Shown here: in pieces, positions 17,973-26,830 of the stretch
How positions within the stretch are numbered: position 1 is the first letter of the stretch
How the letters are laid out: each line of letters begins with the position of its first letter
NCBI GenBank assembly: GCA_965656785.1
Contig: CBFHLY010000014.1
Location: 1 to 64,000 of the forward strand
Length of the DNA stretch: 64,000 bases
Reading direction: 5' to 3'
DNA from: JALQTD01 sp965656785
GTDB lineage: Bacteria > Bacteroidota > Bacteroidia > Flavobacteriales_D > Sanyastnellaceae
Made by a program: the position numbers and the translations under genes
The notes under the pieces: model-generated
The model's input: only the letters and a program-made list of their open reading frames with translations
Databases searched by the model: none
Told to the model about the DNA's origin: nothing

Positions 17973-20900
17973 TTGAAATCCCTGCTCTTCGCGTTGGCAT
18001 GCAGTTGGGGGGTTTGGACTTCGAACCCCACCACGCCCCCTCCCCTTCCGGAGGGCGACCTCGCCGTGCACTGGCAGCACTACAATGTGGAATCGGGGCT
18101 TTCGAGTCAACAAGTTACCGACGTCACCCTCGACAACCACGGGTTCCTGTGGTGTTCCACCGCGAAAGGACTGAATCGCTTCGACGGCGTGCGATTCGAG
18201 CCCTTCGGAGGGGCCCTCAACTTGCGGACGCTCGCCCTCGATCCGTCCGGCACGTTGTGGCTGGGTGCCAGCGGTTTGCGCGACTGGGTGCGCTGGGACA
18301 GCATTCCCCGATTTGGCCCCCACGCGTTGGAAACGCAAGCCGCCCTCCACTTCCCGAGTTGGCACAACGTGCACTTCATGCGGTCGGGTCAAGGCGTTTG
18401 GATCAGCGGCGATGGGGGGCGCATCGGGCGACTCGATGGAGCAGAATTGCGAACGGAGTTCACCGGGGGGGATTCCATCGACTGGATCGAGCCCCTGCAC
18501 ACCGACCCCCGAAAAGGGTCCTGGTTCATTTGGCACCACCGCGACCCTTCCGAAGGGGCCGGCCTCATCCACGAATTCGACGGGAAGTTTCAGATTGAGC
18601 CTTCCAGCAAGGCGCTCAAAGAAGCCATTCAACGAGGCGTCATGCGCTGGGGCAGCGACGGATCGGTGTGGTGCTTCCATCCCGATGGCGGTTTGCAATC
18701 CTGGGAGAATGGGGGCTTCAAGCGCGTAAGCGGAATCGATGAGCTCCACCCGAAATTCGGGTTCCTCAGCGAAAATCCTTTTACGGGACACGCTTGGGTG
18801 ATCCACGGCAACCGCTTGCTGATTTTCAACGCGGCGAATGAACTGATTTGGCAAGATGAGATCACGGAAGACTTGGAATGGGGGCGACGCGTCTCGAAGA
18901 TTCGGTTTTCGAGCAAGGACGATGGCTGGATTTGCTCGAGCCACGGCATCACCCACGTTGAGGTTCACCAAACCGGGTTCAACGCCCTATCCACTCCGCT
19001 GCCGCCAAAGCCGAATTCGCCCGCTCGCCTGAATTCGATGCGCACGCTGCTGGAATGGTCGCCCGACACCCTCCTTTTCTGCAACGATTTGGGCCAAACC
19101 TACCGCATGCAGCTCACCGAGTCGAGCTGGACCACATCCCTCCTGTTCGACCCTAAGAACTCCGGCTTGAGCGCAATCGCTCGGCTTCGGGGCGACTCGC
19201 TCATCATCGCAGGCAACGGGCAGTGGCACGAAGGCCGCATGATGGGGGCTTTGAAACCGGTTGCAACGACCTCGGTCATCGATTGCTGGTCGCTCGAAGC
19301 GTTGGATGAGGCCCTCGATGTTTGGCTCATGGGCCACCACGGCCTGACCCGATTTGACCGGCGCACAGCACAAGCCGAAGCGATCACCCAAACGCCCGAA
19401 CAACGCGATGAGCTCGGTGACGTTTATTCCATGCAACGGATCGGGCCATGGGAAGTCCTGCTCGGCACCTCGACGGGGTTGTGGCGATACGAAGACGGCT
19501 CGCGCACCTTGGTTCGGTTCCCATCGGTGGACTACGCGGTGTACAGCCTGCTGGTGATTCAAGGCGTTTGTTGGATGGGAACCGCCACGCACGGGATGGT
19601 GGCCTTCGACATCGAGGCCCAAACTTCGGAAACTTTCCAGCGGCGGACGGGTCTGTCGGATGACCGCATCTACGCCGTGCTCGAAGACGAATGCGGCCAC
19701 TTGTGGCTTTCCAGCGATCGCGGGATCATGCGGTTTCACATCGACTCGGAATCGGTGGATGTGTTCGGTCGCACCGAGGGGCTTCACCAGCTTGAGTTCA
19801 ACCGAACCTCCTTCACTGCAGGCGCTTCGGGTCGGTTGTACTTCGGCGGACTGGACGGGTTGACGGTGGTGGAACCGTCGTTTTGGGACTGCCGTTCGTT
19901 CGAAGCCAATGCGAACATCGGGGTACTGGCCTTGGATGCGCTGGGAACCGAATCGGGCGGAAAGCGGGACGTGTATCCGGATTGGGCGGCGGGATCCGTG
20001 GTGCGGTTGACGCCGTCCTTTCCCATCCTGACCGCGGAATTCCGGCTGCTCGAATGGGGCCCTGGTGGACACATGTACGCCACGCGGATCCTGGGAGCTG
20101 ACGAGAATTGGCACGAAACGGAAAGCAATTCCGTGCGCATCGCCGGGTTGGACCCCGGGAACTACACGCTCGAAGTCCGGGCGCGATTTCGGGGTGGACA
20201 GTGGTCGAAAAACGGGCTCCTCATCCCGATTCGGATGGAGCCGGCGTGGACGCAGACGCTCGCCTTTCGAATGGGGCTTGCGGCGACGGTGCTGGTTTTG
20301 GCCTGGGGCCTCATCCTGCAGGCCAAACGCCGCACGCAGCAACTCGAACGGCTGGTCGCCGAACGCACGGCCTCCCTCGAAGAAGCCATCCAACTCAAAG
20401 ACCTCTACCTGAGAGAAGTCCACCACCGGGTGAAGAACAACATGCAAATCGTGGGCAACTTGCTCGACCTGCAAACGACGCATGTGCAGCACGAGGAGGC
20501 GAAGCGCACCCTGCGCGAGGGGCGTTCGCGGATTGCGTCCATCGCCATGGTACACCAAGAGCTTCACCAAGCGGGAGAGACGAAATCGCTCTCGTTTCAG
20601 CACTTCGCTGGGCGCTTGTTTGACCTCAACTGCAAGCTGTACGGCTGGGAAGCGGCGGATGCGCAGTTGCACGTCTCCGGGCGGGACGTGGAGATGGACC
20701 TCGACATGTCCATTCCCATGGGCCTGATTTTGAACGAACTCATCACGAACACCTTCAAACATTCGCAACCGGACGCCGAAACCGTCAACGTGCAGCTTCA
20801 CCTGCGGCGGGCGGAAAAAGGCCGGTTTACCGCGTACTATGACGACCACGGTCAAGGGCTGCCGCCGGACATCACCTTCAGCGACGAGCGCTCGTTGGGG

Positions 20901-21008
20901 CTTTGGTTGGTGGCCGAAATGGTGCACCAACTCGGCGGTGTGGTGCGCGTGAGCCCGCGGGCCAGGTCGCGGTTGATTTGGACCTTTGAAGAATCCGATG
21001 CACCATGA
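17973..21008 (+). CDS. Two-component propeller sensor histidine kinase (HisKA_2 type)
   Basis: This protein of about 1011 residues has a signal-like N-terminus from a TTG codon. The frame contains no ATG until about residue 131, and an in-frame stop at 17919 limits any upward extension. Residues ~35-650 are Reg_prop beta-propeller blades (GFLWCSTAKGLNRFDG, GHLWLSSDRGIMRF), followed by a Y_Y_Y-type Ig domain (GLDPGNYTLEVRARF). A membrane helix sits near residues 765-790. A HisKA_2 dimerisation box (EVHHRVKNNMQIVGNLL, His817/His818) and a HATPase domain (LNELITNTFKHS, then DDHGQGLP) follow. The periplasmic propeller would sense a ligand and phosphorylate the LytTR regulator, whose ATG overlaps this stop codon (ATGA). 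The ligand is unknown. Confidence 0.92.
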   Translation: MKSLLFALACSWGVWTSNPTTPPPLPEGDLAVHWQHYNVESGLSSQQVTDVTLDNHGFLWCSTAKGLNRFDGVRFEPFGGALNLRTLALDPSGTLWLGASGLRDWVRWDSIPRFGPHALETQAALHFPSWHNVHFMRSGQGVWISGDGGRIGRLDGAELRTEFTGGDSIDWIEPLHTDPRKGSWFIWHHRDPSEGAGLIHEFDGKFQIEPSSKALKEAIQRGVMRWGSDGSVWCFHPDGGLQSWENGGFKRVSGIDELHPKFGFLSENPFTGHAWVIHGNRLLIFNAANELIWQDEITEDLEWGRRVSKIRFSSKDDGWICSSHGITHVEVHQTGFNALSTPLPPKPNSPARLNSMRTLLEWSPDTLLFCNDLGQTYRMQLTESSWTTSLLFDPKNSGLSAIARLRGDSLIIAGNGQWHEGRMMGALKPVATTSVIDCWSLEALDEALDVWLMGHHGLTRFDRRTAQAEAITQTPEQRDELGDVYSMQRIGPWEVLLGTSTGLWRYEDGSRTLVRFPSVDYAVYSLLVIQGVCWMGTATHGMVAFDIEAQTSETFQRRTGLSDDRIYAVLEDECGHLWLSSDRGIMRFHIDSESVDVFGRTEGLHQLEFNRTSFTAGASGRLYFGGLDGLTVVEPSFWDCRSFEANANIGVLALDALGTESGGKRDVYPDWAAGSVVRLTPSFPILTAEFRLLEWGPGGHMYATRILGADENWHETESNSVRIAGLDPGNYTLEVRARFRGGQWSKNGLLIPIRMEPAWTQTLAFRMGLAATVLVLAWGLILQAKRRTQQLERLVAERTASLEEAIQLKDLYLREVHHRVKNNMQIVGNLLDLQTTHVQHEEAKRTLREGRSRIASIAMVHQELHQAGETKSLSFQHFAGRLFDLNCKLYGWEAADAQLHVSGRDVEMDLDMSIPMGLILNELITNTFKHSQPDAETVNVQLHLRRAEKGRFTAYYDDHGQGLPPDITFSDERSLGLWLVAEMVHQLGGVVRVSPRARSRLIWTFEESDAP

Positions 21009-21709
21009 ACCATCCCCCCAACATCCTCATCGTCGAAGACGAACCCATCATCGCGGGCTTCATCCGCAAGGAACTGCGGGCCCTGGGCTACCACGTATCG
21101 GGGCACGCGCGGTCGCACCGCGAAGCCTTGAACTTGTTGGAAGAGGTGCCGGTGGATTTGGCCCTCATTGACATTGCGCTCGGTGGGAAGCGCGATGGCA
21201 TCGACGTGGCGCATGTCATTCGGGAACGCGGCGAAACGCCGTTCATCTTTTTGACCTCGTACGCGGATCCGGCGACCATTGAGCGGGCGAAACCGACCCG
21301 GCCGGCCGGGTACGTGCTGAAGCCGTTCACCGCGGATGACTTGTATTCGAGCATCGAGTTGGCCTTGGCCGCATCGGGAAACCAGCGCGCGATGAACGAT
21401 GGCATCTTCCTTCCGGATGGCTATGGCCGGGTGCGGGTGGATTTGGACCAAATCCTGTTCTTCGAAAGCAACCGGATGTACCTGGAAATCCACACCCGGG
21501 AACGGACGCACGTGCTGCGGTCCACCCTGAGCAACTTCCTGGAGAAGCTACCGGAAGACCGGTTCGTGCGAATCCACCGAAGCTTCGCGGTGCAGATCGG
21601 ACACGTGGAGCGGTGGAACCGGACGGCCGTTTGGGTCAACGGGAAGGAATTGCCCGTCGGCAGAACCTACCAAAGCGGGCTGATGGACCGGCTGCAAGTC
21701 GGGGGATAA
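21005..21709 (+). CDS. LytTR-family response regulator
   Basis: The 234-residue protein has an N-terminal receiver domain (acidic pocket ED at 11-12, phosphoacceptor Asp56 in ALIDIALGG, Lys in YVLKPF). Its C-terminal LytTR DNA-binding domain runs from about residue 135 to 230 (DQILFFESNRMYLEIHT, RFVRIHRSFAVQIGHVERW). It is translationally coupled to the propeller kinase upstream and should be its output. Its targets are unknown. Confidence 0.95.
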   Translation: MNHPPNILIVEDEPIIAGFIRKELRALGYHVSGHARSHREALNLLEEVPVDLALIDIALGGKRDGIDVAHVIRERGETPFIFLTSYADPATIERAKPTRPAGYVLKPFTADDLYSSIELALAASGNQRAMNDGIFLPDGYGRVRVDLDQILFFESNRMYLEIHTRERTHVLRSTLSNFLEKLPEDRFVRIHRSFAVQIGHVERWNRTAVWVNGKELPVGRTYQSGLMDRLQVGG

Positions 21710-21899
21710 AAAAATGGAGCCCCACCGTTGTGAAGCCCCATCTCGTCCAGTTGGAGGACCGTCAAACCTCGGCCCACCGCCATGAGGGCCTTTGATGGTT
21801 CGAAGTTCAATGGAAAGGGTGACGTGGCCGTGACGGGTTTGTTAAGGGATGTTGATGAAACCCGCGGCATGGCTTTCCTGGGAGTAACTTTGAATCGTT
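21710..21899 (+). other. Intergenic region upstream of the RprX-like gene
   Basis: These 190 bp contain no convincing gene or terminator. A short inverted repeat (GGGTTT at 21835-21840, AAACCC at 21858-21863) and a perfect -7 box (21885-21892) are the only recognisable elements. Confidence 0.4.
21885..21892 (+). promoter_or_regulatory. -7 box of the rprX/rprY-like operon
   Basis: TAACTTTG matches TAnnTTTG perfectly and lies seven bases before the ATG at 21900. Confidence 0.6.
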
Positions 21900-23207
21900 A
21901 TGGCCAACCGTCGCACAAAGAGCATCCCGTGGTTCATCATTGCCATGGTGTTCGCCTTCTTGGGCATGAGCACCATCCAAATCCATTGGCTGCGTTCGTC
22001 GGTGCGCATGAAGCAGCAGCTGTTCGACGACAACGTCGCCCACGCCCTTTCCGAGGTGGGGGATTTCCTCACACAGCCCTCTGCAGCCGCCCTTCAAGCC
22101 CAGTTGGAAGCCGTGAATTCCGACCCCGGCATTCCCTCCATTGGAACGGCACTGAGCGGGGCGGAACGCACGATGTTGCAGCGGATGGACGCCTTCATGG
22201 TGGACAGCCTCGTCCAAGAGGCGCTGCACGAACACGGCATTGCCGCGGTGCCGGTCATCGGCGTGTTCGATCGGTTTGGCCAACCCGTGCGGCTGGAAGA
22301 GGCCGATGAGGAACACCGGGCGGCGCTGACCGAAGAGGGGTACTGCGTGGTGGCGGAACCGCTGCGGCTGTGCGTCCACTTTCCTTCGCTGGACCGCTAC
22401 TTGCTGCACAATTTGTTGGGCCAATTCGCGTTGACGGGAGTGATGCTTGCGATCATCGCTGCCGGCCTGTTCAGCGCCGTCATCACCGCGAACCGCAACA
22501 AGCGCATCGACCGCATTCGACGCGATTTGATGAACAACTTGACCCACGAACTCAAAACGCCCATCAGCACCATCGGCCTCGCCGCGGAAGCGCTGAACGA
22601 CCCGGACATGCGCAGGAGCGAAGAAACCTTGAAGCACTACGTGGGCCTCATTCGGGAGGAGAACAAGCGGCTCGGGGTGTTGGTGGAGAACGTGTTGCAA
22701 GCGAGCCTCGCGGATTCGGGGAGCATGCGGTTGTTCATGCAGCCGTTGAACGCGCACGATGTCATCAAGGAAGTGGTCAAGAATTTGGCCATCCAAACCG
22801 TAAAACGGGGAGGAAAGGTGGAGCTCAACCTCACGGCGAGCAGTCCGGTCATCGAGGCCGATCGCATCCACCTGACGAACGTGGTTTACAACCTCATGGA
22901 CAACGCACTGAAGTACGCATCCGAGAATCCGCTGCTCGAAATTTCCAGCCGAAACACCCCGAACGGCGTGGAGTTTCGGTTCAAAGACAACGGCATCGGC
23001 ATCCCGAAAGAACATTTAGGCAAGGTCTTTGATAGGTTGTATCGTGTCCCTACGGGAAACGTTCACGACGTGAAAGGATTTGGACTCGGTTTGAGTTATG
23101 TGCGCACGGTGGTTGTGCGCCATCACGGGTCCATTCACGTTGAGAGCGAACCTGGAAAGGGCAGCACGTTTGTGATTGAATTGCCGAAAACCCAACCTGA
23201 ACGTTGA
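21900..23207 (+). CDS. rprX: Sensor histidine kinase, RprX-like
   Basis: The 435-residue membrane kinase has TM1 at residues ~9-31 (IPWFIIAMVFAFLGMSTI), a periplasmic sensor loop to about residue 172 and TM2 around ALTGVMLAIIAAGLFSAVI. The HisKA box is NNLTHELKTPISTI with phosphoacceptor His216. The HATPase domain shows MDNALKYA, FKDNGIGIPKEHL, GFGLGLSYV and GKGSTFVIELP. Identification as RprX rests mainly on the neighbouring RprY-like regulator, which starts one base after this stop codon. The signal sensed is unknown. Confidence 0.85.
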   Translation: MANRRTKSIPWFIIAMVFAFLGMSTIQIHWLRSSVRMKQQLFDDNVAHALSEVGDFLTQPSAAALQAQLEAVNSDPGIPSIGTALSGAERTMLQRMDAFMVDSLVQEALHEHGIAAVPVIGVFDRFGQPVRLEEADEEHRAALTEEGYCVVAEPLRLCVHFPSLDRYLLHNLLGQFALTGVMLAIIAAGLFSAVITANRNKRIDRIRRDLMNNLTHELKTPISTIGLAAEALNDPDMRRSEETLKHYVGLIREENKRLGVLVENVLQASLADSGSMRLFMQPLNAHDVIKEVVKNLAIQTVKRGGKVELNLTASSPVIEADRIHLTNVVYNLMDNALKYASENPLLEISSRNTPNGVEFRFKDNGIGIPKEHLGKVFDRLYRVPTGNVHDVKGFGLGLSYVRTVVVRHHGSIHVESEPGKGSTFVIELPKTQPER

Positions 23208-23208
23208 C

Positions 23209-23910
23209 ATGAGCACCGAAACGAAAACATCCATCTTGTTGTGCGAGGACGACCCAAATTTGGGCCGACTCCTTTGTGATTACTTGAACGCCAAAGGGTT
23301 CGAAACGGTTTGGGCGAAAGACGGCGTGGAAGGATTGAAGGAATTTCACCGCCATTCGTTCGATTTCGCATTGCTCGACGTCATGATGCCGCGCAAAGAC
23401 GGCTTCGAAGTGGCCGAGGAAATCCGGCGGGAATCGCGTCAGTTGCCGATTTTGTTCCTCACAGCGCGTTCGGCGAAAGAGGACACGCTGCAAGGATTCA
23501 AAGTCGGCGCGGACGACTACATGACAAAGCCGTTCAGCATGGACGAATTGCTGATGCGCATCCACGCCATTTTGCGGCGATCCGCCGCCCTTCCAGAAGA
23601 AGGGGAAGAAGTCAGCCAATTCCGCATCGGCGAATACGCGTTCGACTACAACACGCAAAAGCTCACCCACGGATCCGAAGAGAAGCGCCTGACCACCAAG
23701 GAGAACGAACTGCTCTACCTGCTGGCGAAGCACAAAAATGGATTGCTCGAGCGCCCGTTTGCGTTGCGCACGATTTGGGGAGACGACAACTACTTCAATG
23801 GACGGAGCATGGACGTGTACATTGCCAAACTCCGGAAGCACCTGTCGAACGACCCGACCATTGAAATCATGAACGTCCACGGAAAGGGATTCAAATTGAT
23901 CGCATCCTGA
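23209..23910 (+). CDS. rprY: OmpR-family response regulator, RprY-like
   Basis: I use the ATG at 23209, one base after the kinase stop codon, giving 233 residues; an in-frame upstream start would run into the kinase gene. The receiver domain has CEDD, phosphoacceptor Asp57 (LLDVMMPRKDG) and DDYMTKPFSMDELLMRI. The winged-helix domain ends in FNGRSMDVYIAKLRKHL and NVHGKGFKLI, closely like Bacteroides RprY as I remember it. It should bind DNA and regulate transcription; a terminator follows. Confidence 0.92.
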   Translation: MSTETKTSILLCEDDPNLGRLLCDYLNAKGFETVWAKDGVEGLKEFHRHSFDFALLDVMMPRKDGFEVAEEIRRESRQLPILFLTARSAKEDTLQGFKVGADDYMTKPFSMDELLMRIHAILRRSAALPEEGEEVSQFRIGEYAFDYNTQKLTHGSEEKRLTTKENELLYLLAKHKNGLLERPFALRTIWGDDNYFNGRSMDVYIAKLRKHLSNDPTIEIMNVHGKGFKLIAS

Positions 23911-23942
23911 CGCGGCGTTAACACAGTGTGGCACAGTATTCG

Positions 23943-23970
23943 AAAGGGATTGGTTATCAATCCCTTTTTT
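23943..23970 (+). terminator. Terminator of the rprXY-like operon
   Basis: A 10-bp stem (AAAGGGATTG at 23943-23952, CAATCCCTTT at 23958-23967) with a five-base loop runs into a T tract that ends at 23970, one base before the next ATG. Confidence 0.88.
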
Positions 23971-23971
23971 C

Positions 23972-24667
23972 ATGTCCAAACCCACCCCACCCACGTTCCT
24001 GATGGGACTGACAGCTGCCCTCGCCTTGACATGGGCGGCGTTCGAATGGACCTCGTTTGAATGGTCGACCGCCCGCGCGGCGGCGTTCACGTCCCTGCCG
24101 ACGGACCTTTTGGAAGTGGAAGTCGTTCCGGCTTCCGTTCCCGTGAAACCACCGCCGCCGCCTGCGCCAACGACTCCGCCGCTCGTGCACCCCGAACCGC
24201 GGCCGACCCCCATCGGGAGCGGCCCCTTGGGGCCCGAACCCGACCCGGGTTTCTTTTCGGGCTGGGACGACCTGTTCGGTCCGGAGCCTGAGCCCGTGTT
24301 CAGCAGCGAACCTGCGACGTTGTTGGTGGCCGATCACATGCCCGCCTTCCCCGAGTGCGCCGATGTCCTCGACCCCGAAGGCGAGCGGCAATGCACCGAA
24401 CAGCGCATCATCGAACACATGCAGCAATGCGTGGAATTCCCCCGGCACATGCGGGACGCAGGCATCGACGGCGTGGTCTACCTCGAGTATGTCATTGACG
24501 AAGACGGACGCGTCCGCAACCCGCGCATTTTGAAGTCGCCTCATGCGGCCTTTGACGGCACCACCCTCGAATGCATCGAAGGGCTTCCGGTGTTGCAACC
24601 GGGGCGCCAACAAGGCCGACCCGTTCGGGTTCAATACACCCTGCCCGTACGCTTTTCGCTCCATTGA
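23972..24667 (+). CDS. TonB-family energy transducer-like protein
   Basis: The 231-residue protein has one N-terminal membrane segment (FLMGLTAALALTWAAFEW), a long Pro/Glu-rich periplasmic stretch (VKPPPPPAPTTPPLVHPEP) and a C-terminal TonB domain (GVVYLEYVIDEDGRVRNPRI, then VLQPGRQQGRPVRVQYTLPV). Proteins of this family couple the inner-membrane proton motive force, through ExbBD, to outer-membrane receptors. Three cysteines lie before and within the C-terminal domain (CADVLDPEGERQCTEQ, QQCVEF). The start codon lies one base after the terminator T tract, so its promoter must overlap that hairpin, or it is expressed by read-through. Confidence 0.87.
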   Translation: MSKPTPPTFLMGLTAALALTWAAFEWTSFEWSTARAAAFTSLPTDLLEVEVVPASVPVKPPPPPAPTTPPLVHPEPRPTPIGSGPLGPEPDPGFFSGWDDLFGPEPEPVFSSEPATLLVADHMPAFPECADVLDPEGERQCTEQRIIEHMQQCVEFPRHMRDAGIDGVVYLEYVIDEDGRVRNPRILKSPHAAFDGTTLECIEGLPVLQPGRQQGRPVRVQYTLPVRFSLH

Positions 24668-24686
24668 TGGCCGCCGCGCAAACCCC

Positions 24687-24717
24687 TTGGTCTTCAGCAC
24701 GGAATGCACTACATTTG
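24687..24717 (+). promoter_or_regulatory. Putative prs promoter
   Basis: TTG (24687-24689) and a perfect -7 box TACATTTG (24710-24717) are separated by 20 bases, 24 bases before the prs ATG. This is among the best two-part Bacteroidota promoters in the window. Confidence 0.65.
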
Positions 24718-24741
24718 CAGCCTCAAAAAGCCTGCCCCGTC

Positions 24742-25671
24742 ATGCTCAAAATCCTAGCCGGTTCTTCCTCCCACGCCTTTGGCGCCCGCGTCGCGGAAGC
24801 GTTCGGTGCGGATTTAATTCCCGTGAACACCACGCGATTCAGCGATGGGGAGTTTCAAGTGAGCATTGAAGAAACGGTCCGGGGCAAGGAAGTGGTCATC
24901 ATCCAAGGCACCTACCCGCCGACCGAGAACCTCTTCGAATTGCTGCTCCTCATAGACGCCGCGAAGCGCGCCAGCGCCAAGCGCATCATCGCGATGATTC
25001 CGTATTTCGGTTGGGCGCGGCAAGACCGCAAAGACAAACCCCGCGTGGCCATCGGTGCCAAGCTCGTGGCGAACCTGCTCACTGCAGCAGGCATCGACCG
25101 ACTCATCACCATGGACCTCCACGCGGACCAAATCCAGGGCTTCTTCGAAGTCCCGGTCGACCACCTCTACGCGAGCACGATTTTCATCCCCTACCTCGAG
25201 CAACTCGACCGCACGAACCTGTGCATCGCTACGCCCGATACCGGTGGAACGAAGCGCGCCAACAGCTACGCAAAGCGGCTCGGCGTGGACATGGCCATCT
25301 GCTACAAGCAACGCGAAGTCGCCAACCAAGTCGAGTCCATGACCGTCATCGGAAAGGTGCAGGACAAGGACGTGGTGTTGGTGGACGACATGTGCGACAC
25401 GGCAGGCACCCTCACGAAGGCAGCGGACCTGATGATGGAGCACGGCGCGAGAAGCGTTCGCGCGCTGTGCACCCACGGCGTCCTCAGCGGTCCAGCCTAC
25501 GAGCGCATCGCAAACAGCAGCCTCACCGAATTGGTCATCACCGATAGCATGCCCCTGCGAGAAGGGGCCAACACCTCGAAAATCAAGGTTCTTCCGGTCC
25601 ACGATTTGTTCGCAAAAACGCTCACCTGCCTCGTGGAGGAGCGTTCCATCAGTTCAGAACTCATTGTTTAA
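24742..25671 (+). CDS. prs: Ribose-phosphate pyrophosphokinase (PRPP synthetase)
   Basis: The ATG at 24742 gives the standard class I N-terminus (MLKILAGSSSHAFGARVAEA) and 309 residues; an in-frame extension upstream would cross the promoter. Visible motifs are the catalytic flexible loop region (GWARQDRKDKPR), the metal-binding MDLHADQIQGFF and the PRPP-binding loop VLVDDMCDTAGTL. It makes PRPP from ribose 5-phosphate and ATP for nucleotide, NAD, histidine and tryptophan synthesis. It precedes the L25/Ctc and pth genes, a common grouping. Confidence 0.97.
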   Translation: MLKILAGSSSHAFGARVAEAFGADLIPVNTTRFSDGEFQVSIEETVRGKEVVIIQGTYPPTENLFELLLLIDAAKRASAKRIIAMIPYFGWARQDRKDKPRVAIGAKLVANLLTAAGIDRLITMDLHADQIQGFFEVPVDHLYASTIFIPYLEQLDRTNLCIATPDTGGTKRANSYAKRLGVDMAICYKQREVANQVESMTVIGKVQDKDVVLVDDMCDTAGTLTKAADLMMEHGARSVRALCTHGVLSGPAYERIANSSLTELVITDSMPLREGANTSKIKVLPVHDLFAKTLTCLVEERSISSELIV

Positions 25672-25683
25672 CAACATACTATC

Positions 25684-26262
25684 ATGAAAACTGCATCATT
25701 GAGCGGCTCCTTGCGCGGGAGCGTAGGGAAAAAAGATGCTGCGACCCTCCGCAAGGAAGGCCGTGTCCCGGGTGTTCTCTATGGAGGCACCGAGCAAGTT
25801 CACTTCCACGTTGCGAAACTGGACATCGAACGGTTGGTCATCAACCCCGACGTCTTCCGCATCGAATTGGACGTCGAAGGCACCAAGTACGACACGATCC
25901 TCCAGGAAATCCAGTTCCACCCGGTGACCGATCACATTGTGCACATCGATGCGTTGTTGCTCGACGAGCAGAAGCCCGTCCGCGTGGAATTGCCGGTTCG
26001 CACGAAGGGAACCTCGCCCGGTGTCATGAACGGTGGTCGCCTCGAATTGCAATACCGTCGCGTGCCGGTTCGCGGATTGCCGAACAACTTGCCCGAGGTC
26101 ATCTCCGTCGACATTTCTGGTTTGGAAATCGGCAGCAACCTCCGGGTGCGTGACCTCCAAGTTGAAGGCTGTGATATCCTGCTGAACGACTCCACCCTCA
26201 TCGCATCTGTCAAGCGTACGCGTGCCGCCATGGCCGCTGCTGCAGCTGCTGAGGAAGCGTAA
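25684..26262 (+). CDS. rplY: 50S ribosomal protein L25 / general stress protein Ctc
   Basis: The 192-residue protein is the long (CTC) form: an N-terminal L25 5S-rRNA-binding domain (LRKEGRVPGVLYGG, residues ~20-33) and a C-terminal TL5-type beta domain. The C-terminal tail is Ala-rich (RAAMAAAAAAEEA). It lies 12 bp after prs and 4 bp before pth, consistent with one operon. Confidence 0.96.
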   Translation: MKTASLSGSLRGSVGKKDAATLRKEGRVPGVLYGGTEQVHFHVAKLDIERLVINPDVFRIELDVEGTKYDTILQEIQFHPVTDHIVHIDALLLDEQKPVRVELPVRTKGTSPGVMNGGRLELQYRRVPVRGLPNNLPEVISVDISGLEIGSNLRVRDLQVEGCDILLNDSTLIASVKRTRAAMAAAAAAEEA

Positions 26263-26266
26263 GCAC

Positions 26267-26830
26267 ATGAAGTACCTCATCGTCGGTCTCGGAAATCCGG
26301 GTGCTGAATATGAGGACACCCGACACAACATCGGGTTCAAGGTCGTGGACGCCATCGCCCAGTCGCGGGGAGCAAGTTTTGCCCCCGCTCGACTGGGCGA
26401 TGTGTCCACGTTCCGGTTTAAGGCCCGCACGTTCGTGCTGTTGAAGCCGTCCACGTACATGAACCTCAGCGGCAAGGCCGTGCGGTATTGGATGGAAGCT
26501 GAGAAGATTCCGGTGGAGAACGTACTCGTCATCACGGATGACTTGGCGTTGCCCTTCGGCACGTTGCGGATTCGGGGAAAGGGCTCGGACGGTGGGCACA
26601 ACGGGCTGAAGGACATTCAGACCGTATTGAATACCACGCAGTATCCCCGGCTGCGCTTCGGAATCGGGGACGCCTTCCACCGCGGGGCGCAGGTGGATTA
26701 CGTGTTGGGCAAGTGGACCGCGGAGGAGCGGAACGCCTTACCGGAGCGCCTCGATCGGTGTGTGGAGAGCGCGTGGAGCTTTGCGACTGCGGGTTTGGGC
26801 CGCACGATGAACGCCTTCAACAACACCTGA
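26267..26830 (+). CDS. pth: Peptidyl-tRNA hydrolase
   Basis: The ATG at 26267 starts the classic sequence MKYLIVGLGNPGAEYEDTRH, with Asn10 and catalytic His20; 187 residues. Further motifs are KPSTYMNLSGKAV and GSDGGHNGLKDI, typical of bacterial Pth. It recycles peptidyl-tRNAs released from stalled ribosomes. Its stop codon directly abuts that of the convergent nadD gene. Confidence 0.97.
   Translation: MKYLIVGLGNPGAEYEDTRHNIGFKVVDAIAQSRGASFAPARLGDVSTFRFKARTFVLLKPSTYMNLSGKAVRYWMEAEKIPVENVLVITDDLALPFGTLRIRGKGSDGGHNGLKDIQTVLNTTQYPRLRFGIGDAFHRGAQVDYVLGKWTAEERNALPERLDRCVESAWSFATAGLGRTMNAFNNT

Noticed and set aside
18987..20930. A 647-codon minus-strand frame antisense to the propeller kinase
   Set aside because: The plus-strand frame has clear blades, a HisKA_2 box and an ATPase domain; the antisense frame is composition-driven.
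24571..24741. N-terminal extension of prs by an in-frame upstream start
   Set aside because: It would cross a good two-part promoter and the end of the TonB-like gene in another frame. The ATG at 24742 gives the family-standard N-terminus.
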